Positions 55,648 to 64,000 of a DNA stretch of 64,000 bases are shown piece after piece (the first letter of the stretch is position 1; the number at the start of each line of letters is the position of its first letter). The notes under the pieces were generated by a model, which did not search any database, had not been told where the DNA came from, and saw only the letters and a program-made list of their open reading frames with translations. Source of the DNA: Argentina anserina (lineage: Eukaryota > Streptophyta > Magnoliopsida > Rosales > Rosaceae); contig NC_065873.1 in the NCBI RefSeq assembly GCF_933775445.1, forward strand, positions 18,662,001 to 18,726,000, written 5' to 3'. The translations under genes were made by a program, and so were the position numbers.

Positions 55648-56228
55648 ATCACATCCAATAGTCTAAATATCGTTTTCGGCATCGTATCGGTCGAGAGGTA
55701 AAATGATATATCGGGGGATATATCGGTTTTATCGGGGATATATAGGTTTTATCGGATTTGCTTATTTTCAATAAAATTTATAAAATTATACTTCAATATG
55801 TACCAAATAAACTAAAAAAACGGTACTAAGTAAACTAAAGAAAATAAATACTTGATTTAATGATAATTAAAGTACACGAACGACATCTAATAATAAAAAT
55901 AGGTATTTAAGAATGATTATTTAGACTTGAAATTCATCATATATATTTAAAATTTATATAAATTAAAAATATATATGAAAAAAATGAAAAAAATATAAGT
56001 TTTTCAAAAAAAAAGGAAATAAATATTAAAAAATTAAACAAAATTGAAAAAATAATAAAAAAATCAAAGTTTGACCGATATTTGACCGTTGACCATCATT
56101 TTTGCGTTGACCGATAAATTTTGACCGATATGCTCTTATCGTATCGGATTCGAAATATCAGCAATATATCGGCGATATATCGGTGATATATCGGCCATAT
56201 CGCCGATATTTCGAACAGAGATCACATC
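55648..56228. mobile_element. hAT-type MITE (565 bp) with 8-bp target duplication
   Basis: The element 55656-56220 lies between perfect copies of ATCACATC (55648-55655 and 56221-56228). Its ends are imperfect inverted repeats: CAATAGTCTAAATATCG on the left and, on the minus strand, CTCTGTTCGAAATATCGG on the right. The motif ATATCGG or its complement recurs many times near both ends, as expected for transposase-binding subterminal repeats. The centre is AT-rich and non-coding. Confidence 0.75.
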
Positions 56229-56284
56229 ATCAACCACATTAATTATCACACACAAATTAAGCTTTGGATTTTGCTTCATTATTG

Positions 56285-56329
<45 letters not shown>

Positions 56330-57320
56330 CTATAGTAGTATGCAAATGGAGATCATAGACTGTTGCTTTAAATCTTGTATGCCCAATTTTACTTCCATTT
56401 CTAGCTTAAAGCCATATGAGGGAAAATAGTAATTGCAGTAAACACAAAAATTACCATCTAGTACACAAAAATTACCCATATGATGATATCTCTTACTTGT
56501 TATCCCCACCCTGCAAATTTTTAATGCCCTGCAGAGCACCAATCTGTGTTTGCTTCTCCAGCAAGGACCATACAAAGCGTCAAGGGGTGAAAAGTAAAAC
56601 CCAGAACCACTCCTTTTTTCCGGTGCACGTTTAAATCAGAACCCCGGCGGGCCCCGCGACCTCCGTGGCCGGAGAGCATGGTCCTTTCTCGCATGCTCTG
56701 TTCGTCCACGTGGCGGTGGATGGTGGCCGTCGTCGTTTTAGATCGAGGGGAAATTCAGTTGGGCGTCGCTATCGGGATTAGAGGAGGTGGTTGTACGACA
56801 GTATGCTGACAGAGACGACAGACAGCAAGTCGGCGGAAACGGCGCGTCGCTGTTCCTATAGCCTGGTTTTGCTGTCTGCTTCCTTCGCCTTGGTTACCAG
56901 CTCCGGCAATCGGGCAATGCCTTGCTTTCTGTTTCTGGTTACCCGAGCCGATCGAGGGTAGAGCACTACAGAGCCGTAGAGGTGCTTTTGCCGGCTAAAG
57001 TTCTAACGGATTTTGATGCTTCGGCTACTCAATTATTTGGCATACTAATCAACTTTGCACGCCGAATTCTTATACCGGTGTCATCCCTACACGAAGTTTA
57101 TCTGCTCCTAGCTTTAAGTTTATGCTTCGACCACGTTTTGTATGTAACATTGTAATGAGCAGTTGATCACTTTTGATACGATTTGAGGTCTTCTGTATCA
57201 CAAGTTATGCGCACTGTCACATTTCAAATTCGTATGGACGAAGTATATTCGGGTGATTCATGATAATACATGTGTCATCATAAATTGCGTGACCCATAAA
57301 ATTTGAATTTCTTTAGTGCA
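56229..57320. other. Intergenic; (CT)n tract and GC-rich island
   Basis: A CT run occupies 56287-56326. The neighbouring sequence (AAGCTTTGGATTTTG) resembles that near 51810, suggesting another partial copy of the phytochelatin synthase upstream block. The part 56630-56960 is GC-rich, but no frame in it looks like a known protein. Confidence 0.4.
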
Positions 57321-57327
57321 TAGTTAG

Positions 57328-57447
57328 TTCCTATCATTCAAGATCATCTATTTCAATCATATTCTTCGTGAAGCCAATATTGTAGCAAATGGCTTAACCT
57401 ATTTTGAGCAAGGTTCGGGTTCAGTGCATATGTGGGATTGTGCCTAG
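57328..57447 (+). pseudogene. Remnant of a plant RNase H-like (RVT_3) domain
   Basis: The frame reads IIYFNHILREANIVANGLTY and, after a short spacer, VHMWDC before a TAG. The HxxREANxVAxxLA pattern is the C-terminal signature of RNase H-type domains found in plant non-LTR elements and their derivatives. Nothing else of the domain is readable, so this is a small fossil. Confidence 0.5.
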
Positions 57448-58938
57448 CTTTCTCCCAGAGTGTTTCAGCTGCTATCAATCTCAACATATTGGGAGCAGAT
57501 TGTTTTAGATGTTTCTCATTGTAATTTAGTCTTTTTCATATATAAAAACTGATAATGCATGTATTATTAATATTCATAAAGTTCTTGATCACTTTTAATA
57601 ATTAAGTTTTCGACGTGTGATGCGCATTTTACTAAGATAATAACACTATCCATATGAAAAAATAGGGATTTAATCGGAAGAATGAGAGAAATTGGAATTT
57701 CTTTTGTTACAAGAATGGTGGCTTGAGCTATTTGTGGGCCGAGATATGTTTTTCCGCACTAAATCTTGATTAACAAAATTATATAATACAAAGGAGGGCA
57801 TGAGTTTCTTAATGACTTCTAAAGTGTCCGCCACACTTGCCGCAAAACTTCATAATTTTGATACATGAAATAATTTGAACAAACCCTAAAAAGAAATTAA
57901 TGCATTTATAGAAAATTGGCATGCCTGTTTGGGTAACTTGGACAAGTGTTTGGAGAGATGCGAGTTTGTGTATCAGAGGGGGCTCTCTGTCCTCTGACAT
58001 CTCCGAGTCCGACATCCTGCGGTTTACATAGTTTTGGTGAAGCTTATACGGACAACGTTCTAAATGTCCATTTTACCCCTGTCCATTTTCACCTTTTCGA
58101 ACCGAATCGTTTTTCCCCATCAAAACCATATCAATCAATCAAATCCCTTTTCATGGTTTTTGTTTTCATCAGAGGTATCATGCCTTTTCTATTTCCATTT
58201 TATTCATCACAATATATCATCAATTTGAATCACTCTCTTTATGAAAATGTGAGAGAACGCAGATAAAAATGTATCATATGATTCGATTGTGGAAACAGAA
58301 AAGAGGTCTTAAAAGGGAATAACCTATAAAACTAATCGACACATGTTAAAAGGAAAACAACTCATTGACATTTGTTATGCACTGTGATTGCCAATGTAAA
58401 AAAGCATAATCAACTTATAATATCGTGTGCTTTCTTATATTAAAAAAACTACGGCCACTAATCTCATTTAAAATTAGTATTTTAATGCGCAACAAACAAT
58501 GTGGTGTTTTCGATTTGTAATTATAATTGTATGCCGATTTTACAAGGAAATAGAGGCTACATAATAAACACATGAAACCACACAAAACGGCAAAACCACG
58601 TAGCAAAATGTCCGAAAATGAACTCCACCTTACATTATTGGATGTACAAATTTCAGTTGCACAATAACAAACAAAAATAAAGGACCTAAGCTTTTTTTTG
58701 AAAGGACCTAAGCTTTGATAAAAAAATTAATAATAAAAGCGGTCCATTGCTTGGTCTCGGTCAGTACTCAGTAGTCCCCTCTTGGACTCCTGGTCACTCC
58801 AGTCCAAATCCAATGGCACTTCCGTAACTTCCCCCAAAACCTCTGTGTCTTCCTTCCCACTTAAACCCCATGACCCAACCTCTCCCACCATTTTCACCTC
58901 CACCACTTTTGCTCTCTTCAGAACTTCAGACACACACA
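57448..58938. other. Intergenic upstream of the LRR gene
   Basis: AT-rich DNA without a supported gene. The last 200 bases are CT-rich leader of the LRR protein gene. Confidence 0.45.
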
Positions 58939-60339
58939 ATGGCTGAGCTCCACCCAATTTCCACATTTACCCTCCTCCTCCTCACTACCCTCCTGTCCTC
59001 TTTCGTCATTTCCCACTCCCAACCCCTCCTCCTCAGCTCCGCCGAGCAGGACTCCGTCTACCGCGTCCTCGACTCCGTCAACCCCGACGTCCCCTGGCGC
59101 AAACTCTTCCCCGACGACCTCTGCTCCAACGGCCCCCACGGCGTCGTCTGCGACTTCTTCACCGCGAACGATACCGATCCCGACGTCGTCTCCGTCCACG
59201 TCTCCGAGCTCAGCTTCGGCTACGTCTCCGACTTCACCCCCAACCCGCCCTGCTCCTCCTCCGCCGTCCTCAGCCCTCTCCTCTTCACTTCCTTCCCTTT
59301 CCTCCGCAAGCTCTTCTTCTACCGCTGCTTCAACCAAACCGCCGTCGTTAACGTCCCGGATATTCCGGCGAGCTTTGCTCCGAGTCTGGAGGAGCTCGTC
59401 TTCATCGACAACCCCTCTCTCGTTTCACCCCTCAGTGGCGTTTTACGTAATTTCACCAACTTACGAAGGGCGGTTCTGACCGGGAACGGATTCTACGGCA
59501 GTGTACCGGACGCCGTCGCCGACATGGTCAACCTGGAGGAGCTGACTCTCGCCAGAAACAAACTCGGAGGCGAAGTTCCGGTGAGTTTCGAGAAGCTGAA
59601 GAAGCTGAAGGTTCTCGACCTCGGTGGAAACTCCTTCGCCGGAAAAGCGCCGGAGTCGGTGGGGGAGCTCCCGGAGCTGCTGAAGCTTGACCTGAGCTCG
59701 AATGCTTTCACCGGTGAAATTCCGGCTAGCCTGGGAAACTTGCGGAGGCTGGAGCTTCTGGACCTGAGCTACAACCGGTTCAACAGCTCCGGCGTGCCGG
59801 TGTTTCTGTCGGAGATGACGGAGCTCAAAATGGTGTCGTTGTGTGGGAACAAGCTGGGAGGGCAGATTCCGGAGATATGGAGCAAGCTGGGGGGCATTTT
59901 GGGAATTGGGCTGTCTGGGATGGGACTGGTTGGGGAAATCCCAGGTTCAATGGGGGTGTATTTGAGAAATGTGAGATACTTGGGGCTTGATAATAACAAC
60001 CTGGAAGGGACAGTGCCTCAGGAGTTTGGGTTATTGGAATCTGTGAATGAGATTAACTTGGAGAACAATAGCTTGAGTGGGAGGGTCTCATTTTCTGCAG
60101 CTAAATTTGGGCATAGGATGAAGTTGTATGGGAACCCAGAGCTTTGTGTTGATGATGAGGGTTTAAGGTCTGGGAAGGGTTTAGGGTTTGGGGAGTTGAA
60201 GGTGTGCAGCACAGAGCAGAGACCCAATGCTGCCCATTTCACTGTTCATGCTTCTTCTTCTTCTTCAGCAGTGCAGGCTGTTGCTCCATCCATGGTCATT
60301 GTTTTTCTCATGATTATTATTATGCTTATGGTTAATTAG
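58939..60339 (+). CDS. Secreted LRR protein (receptor-like protein, PII-2-like), intronless, possibly GPI-anchored
   Basis: A single exon codes 466 residues from the ATG at 58939. That Met opens a classic signal peptide (FTLLLLTTLLSSFVISHS); the in-frame ATG at 58870 would put 23 Pro-rich residues ahead of it and is less likely. After an N-terminal cap with paired cysteines there are about ten plant-type LRRs (LxxLxxLxxNxLxGxVP; for example LEELTLARNKLGGEVP and LLKLDLSSNAFTGEIP) and a C-terminal cap around NPELC. No kinase follows. The C-terminus has a Ser-rich stretch (SSSSSAVQA) and a hydrophobic tail of about 18 residues without charged end, compatible with a GPI signal or a single membrane span. 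It lies next to a RIC gene, as does At4g28560. Relatives such as PII-2 act in root responses to microbes; the ligand here is unknown. Confidence 0.88.
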   Translation: MAELHPISTFTLLLLTTLLSSFVISHSQPLLLSSAEQDSVYRVLDSVNPDVPWRKLFPDDLCSNGPHGVVCDFFTANDTDPDVVSVHVSELSFGYVSDFTPNPPCSSSAVLSPLLFTSFPFLRKLFFYRCFNQTAVVNVPDIPASFAPSLEELVFIDNPSLVSPLSGVLRNFTNLRRAVLTGNGFYGSVPDAVADMVNLEELTLARNKLGGEVPVSFEKLKKLKVLDLGGNSFAGKAPESVGELPELLKLDLSSNAFTGEIPASLGNLRRLELLDLSYNRFNSSGVPVFLSEMTELKMVSLCGNKLGGQIPEIWSKLGGILGIGLSGMGLVGEIPGSMGVYLRNVRYLGLDNNNLEGTVPQEFGLLESVNEINLENNSLSGRVSFSAAKFGHRMKLYGNPELCVDDEGLRSGKGLGFGELKVCSTEQRPNAAHFTVHASSSSSAVQAVAPSMVIVFLMIIIMLMVN

Positions 60340-61200
60340 GATTAGAGAGAGAGAGAGAGAGAGTTTAGAAGTTTCAGGATTAGGAAGATTAATTAGTAGG
60401 GCTTATAACAGAGAAAGGAACAGGGTTTATAGTCTTGACTGCTAGAAATGAGTTTTGGGAATTTTGGGTATGAATGGTACAAGGAAATTAACCATGTAAT
60501 TATGCACTTTTTTTTCAGTGGAAAGTGGATATAAATAATATCATATATTATCTTTTGGTTATGGTAATAATGTAGTTTCTTTAATTTCTACCATCCTGCT
60601 TATGGGGTTTGAGTCTCAAGCAAGAAACTGGTTCCTTTTGGTGCTGTTGTGTTCATTACTGATTCTGTGTTTGGTTTAGCTTTTCACATTTACCCAAAAT
60701 TTACATGGCCTCTGTATAATAGTGATAGAAAGGGAAAAGTATCTGAAGTGGGACTTTTAATGAAACCAGCTTGATAATTTAGCATAGTTATGGTAACTAG
60801 CAATCTAGCATGGTCTAGGACTAATGGGATAGAATATGTGAAAATTGCCCAGAAAGGTTGCTCTTTGCAACTTTGAATGTTTTAGCTTGTTGTGATGTCT
60901 CATATCAAAATTGATCTCAAATCATGCAGACAGAGTCAAAAAGCAAATCACCCTTGCACAGTTGGACAAGTATGGGCTTTTTTTCTAGAGCTGGATGATA
61001 GCTATAAAAAAGTGCTTTGTAAATAAGCACGTGCTTATCCTGCCCTTTGTGCTTTCAAAATTGAAATGACCTTATTAAACTGAGATTACAGTTGTTTGGC
61101 ATCTCTTCCCTGATGATACATTTTTATATAGCTAGCCTGATTGAAGATGCTTCTAGCTAGCTGCTGCAACATTAGTAGTACTCAACTCTTTTGAACAACT
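60340..61200. other. 3' flank of the LRR gene and intergenic DNA
   Basis: A GA repeat (60343-60363) lies directly after the LRR stop. The rest is presumably the 3' UTR of the LRR gene and, near 61200, the 3' end of the RIC gene. The two genes converge. Confidence 0.5.
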
Positions 61201-62152
61201 TCATGTAAACCCCCCATTGTCTTCCCCCTCTTGAAAGCAGTTCTGAGCTTCAATGCCATTGCACTTTGTTTTAGATGGGGTTCCAGGGTCTTTTGATTTT
61301 CTTGATCCCCCAAGTGCGGATTCTTTTGATTTCTTCCGCCGTGATTTCTTGGGGATGTCCGGCAGGGAGGATTCGCTACTCGTATCCGTGGCTTCCTGAC
61401 GGCCGCCTCTACTAGTCTCCGACGAGTCCCTCCTAGAAGGCCTTCTTGATTGCTTCGATTTATCTGATTTTCCCTTCCTCGGGGAATCAGTTGAACCACC
61501 ACCTCCTTCATGCGCTCGTGATGATTGCCTTCTTGACGATTTAGGCAATTCAGGGCAGTCATTTGCCGGAGGCATTGAACTTATTGAATTTCTCCGGCTT
61601 GAATCTACATTGAGATAATAGACAACATTCATCATCAACTATTTTGGTAACACGTACTTGATACGAAGACACTACAACTCCATGTTACTAATATACACGA
61701 AAATGAGGTGTTACCTCTCTGGCTCCCATTCTCTTCGCTCATGTCTCCAGTCTGACTCAAAGGCCCTGATGAATATCCTTGTGGAGTTTGAAACTCGTTC
61801 ATCTGCAATCATCAACAACTTAAGCATTTCAAAATGGAAAGAAAATGAAGAGAAGCAAGAGTTAATTAAGTACCCAGCTTGGAGAACTTGCAGTTGAAGG
61901 ACCATCCCACCCTATATGAGCAACATGCTTTACATCCGTAGGAAATCCAATCTGAATTTCTTGCTCTTTGTTATTATCATCTGACAAAAGGAGCGCGACA
62001 ATATATTTCCCTCAGGCCTCAATGTGTGTTTGTAAATAAATATCATCAATTAGTGCATAGGCTTCAATATGTAACATACCAAACATTTGAGAGATGTATC
62101 TCAATCCTTTTAAGAGGCCCTTCATCTTACTGTTGTTTTCTTTGTTCGACAT
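61201..62152 (-). CDS. RIC7: ROP-interactive CRIB motif protein (RIC), 4 exons
   Basis: Exons 62080-62152, 61874-61980, 61715-61802 and 61201-61604 give 223 residues. Exon 2 encodes the CRIB motif [17 protein letters not shown] at about residues 35-51, with the invariant His43, His46, Gly48 and Trp49 that bind GTP-loaded Rho (ROP) GTPases. The N-terminus ([15 protein letters not shown]) is a conserved amphipathic family motif. The C-terminal third is basic and Ser-rich ([19 protein letters not shown]), suited to membrane contact. RIC proteins link ROP signalling to actin, microtubules and vesicle traffic. The RIC7 label rests on the LRR neighbour, as in Arabidopsis; the close paralogue RIC6 is possible. 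Confidence 0.85.
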
Positions 62153-63824
62153 CAGTAATTCTCAATGGTAATCTATTCCTGTGAAATTCCTAGCTAGTAG
62201 ATATAAAATCCAAAATTTTCCCTCCAATTCTGTTACAATTAACACAAGAAGAACGTCAGTGTGATTATTAGTCGATCCTTTGTATGAAATTAGATGGTGA
62301 AAAATGATCATTACCTCAAGAAAAACTGAATGCACGATTCATAAATTTAAAATAGATTCATGTATGATGAACATCAAGAAATTTCCATCAAATAACGATT
62401 ATGAAATTAAGATGAACGGAACTGTGGCTAACCTTTGAAGGAAGACCTTGCTGCATGCTAGGCCAAATTTACAGGCCCAATGAGAGGTTGCAGCATTCAA
62501 ACTATATCTTTTGAGAAACTAAAAATGCTCAGAAGTTCAATAGGGCATGCATGCATTGAATTCATATAATTGACCCCTTCTTTTCTTCCTTTTCTATGAA
62601 TGTTGGCAAGATGATCGAGGAAGAAGATTTCTGAAAGAAAAGGGGGAAAGAAGGGTGTTCAAAAACTAATAACAGCTTTTGACAAATGTGACAAGAGCGG
62701 GGGGAGTGATGAGAAAAGGGAAGAAGTGATAAAACAAATCATGCTTAATTAAAGCAAAAGCTATCGTTTATCTCGTAAATCCGATGGTAATGCATTGCCA
62801 CATTGTTGATCACCAGAAGTGGATCGAACTTTCCGGTGTGAAAATATAGGGAAGAAATGACAGTGAAGATCTTTGGCTTTGCTAAATTTAGATGGGATTG
62901 TCTGTAACGGGTCATTTTAGAGGCCGTACGTAATGGCTGGTCGATGCATATGAGTTTCATTGGTTACTCTCTTTGTGGGAGAAAATGACTAGACCTTTAT
63001 AGTTTTTACCTCCATTAAGTCGACTAGTCAAATACTCAAAGTTAAGTGTAAAATTTAAGTTTAATTTGCGTTACCGTTCTCGTATTTGGTTTTACAGTCT
63101 TAGTTTAACGGAGTGATCGGAATCATCAAAATGAGGTTAGAATATTGGAGTGATCGGAATCAAATGAGGTTCCAAGTGAAATTCACCCCAGACTACAGCA
63201 ATGTAAGGTTGTGTCCAACAGATTCTGTCTTAGGTTTGATACACGAGGGCTAATAGGTAGCTCGTTCCCAAATTCAAGATCATGAAGCATGATGGTAAGC
63301 GAAAATGGACGATAATTCAGTTGTAATTGGTTCGCGTAGGTTTCATATGTATTTTTGCGTTATTTGGAACGACAGATCGTAGTTGTTGACTGTAAATTTT
63401 CTGGAGCAAGCTTAATTCCAATCTTCATGTCACTCAAAGATTAAAACAATGTGATTTTCTTTATCATGGTACACCAGAGAGACCAAATGTGTGGTAATAT
63501 GTAACCATACTCTGCATCAAATTTTCTGATCACATACATCAGGGTACTGATTCATCTTTCAGAACTGGATAAGCAAGATGGTAAGTTTTTTTAGAATTTG
63601 AGTTAAAGGGCATAATAGCTTGCATCTAAATTTACTTAATTTCACTGAAACAACCCAAGTCTACTTTGATCTGCCTCAAATGCAATGCATATTCTCTGGC
63701 TTCAGTAATCCTTGGAATTAAAAAAAAATTTGGCTATATATTTCACATATAATATAATAGACGAAATGATAATTCAAAAGAGAGGTTATGATATATTACA
63801 CTAAAACAAGAGCTTGCTATCCAA
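62153..63824. other. Upstream region of the RIC gene, intergenic
   Basis: Contains the RIC promoter and perhaps an untranslated exon. Short frames at 62745-62960 and elsewhere lack support. No repeat structure is recognised. Confidence 0.4.
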
Positions 63825-63935
63825 TTATGCCATTGTTTCAATGTCTTGTGCATGTGCAAGCTTTTGAAAGTGACCAGTCCGGAGATTTCGAAACAGCTCC
63901 ACCAAGTAGTCCATGCCCCTAAACAAGCGCATGAC
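63825..63935 (-). other. Fragment resembling a glycolipid transfer protein exon, at window edge
   Basis: The minus-strand frame reads LFRGMDYLVELFRNL before losing resemblance and reaching TAA. The string MDYLVELFRNL is like the core helix of plant GLTP proteins. No further GLTP exon is seen to the window end, so it may be part of a gene continuing beyond the window or a pseudogene fragment. Confidence 0.25.
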
Positions 63936-64000
63936 CAAAGTCATGAATTCTCAGAGAAAGCACAAGGATTCATTGATCCAGTTGCGAAGGAAATATAAGT

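Noticed and set aside
56922..57155. 77-codon frame in the GC-rich island
   Set aside because: No domain, no splice partners and composition of translated non-coding DNA.
1..64000. CRISPR arrays, bacterial operons, riboswitches
   Set aside because: The window is plant nuclear DNA; no regular spacer repeats or such elements were seen.

Overview
This is a stretch of plant nuclear DNA: intron-rich genes with GT-AG junctions, AT-rich spacers, CT microsatellites, a Ty1/copia retroelement and hAT-type elements. The gene set fits a eudicot. A rosid, possibly Rosaceae, is my guess from general feel only. All exon junctions were placed by hand from reading frame and splice consensus; every multi-exon model keeps frame across all junctions.

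Layout. 1.8-3.9 kb: GH28 polygalacturonase (+). 4.3-7.8 kb: NPGR2-type TPR protein (-). 11.4-11.9 kb: small plant-specific protein preceded by an overlapping upstream ORF (+). 13.9-15.0 kb: MRL7/RCB thioredoxin-fold plastid protein (+). 17.5-18.7 kb: non-autonomous hAT element. 19.0-19.5 kb: defensin-like peptide (+). 19.8-22.4 kb: second polygalacturonase (-). 23.5-24.9 kb: broken F-box gene (-). 25.2-30.4 kb: decayed Copia element (-) lying in an intron between two orphan exons of an unidentified gene. 30.9-31.1 kb: hAT MITE. 31.8-35.6 kb: mitochondrial succinyl-CoA ligase beta subunit (+). 36.2-39.4 kb: long-chain alcohol oxidase (-). 41.9-42.1 kb: SINE. 42.9-50.4 kb: two complete tandem phytochelatin synthase genes (-), the first with a plastid-type tRNA-Gly in an intron. 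51.2-52.1 kb: two further phytochelatin synthase exon-1 cassettes. 53.0-55.4 kb: LTR-like block. 55.7-56.2 kb: third hAT-type element. 58.9-60.3 kb: intronless secreted LRR protein (+). 61.2-62.2 kb: ROP-interactive CRIB protein (-).

Context. The order NPGR2, MRL7, alcohol oxidase, LRR protein, RIC protein matches, reversed, the order I remember on Arabidopsis chromosome 4 (about At4g28556 to At4g28600). The window therefore looks like a conserved block into which the phytochelatin synthases, second polygalacturonase, defensin, F-box gene, succinyl-CoA ligase and transposons have been interposed. The genes are ordinary single transcription units and do not form one pathway. The two phytochelatin synthases and their spare first exons are the only clear local gene family, besides the two polygalacturonases 16 kb apart on opposite strands.

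Most interesting items: the overlapping upstream ORF at 11395-11499; the phytochelatin synthase cluster with possible alternative first exons and divergent cysteine content; and the retrotransposon-split orphan gene.
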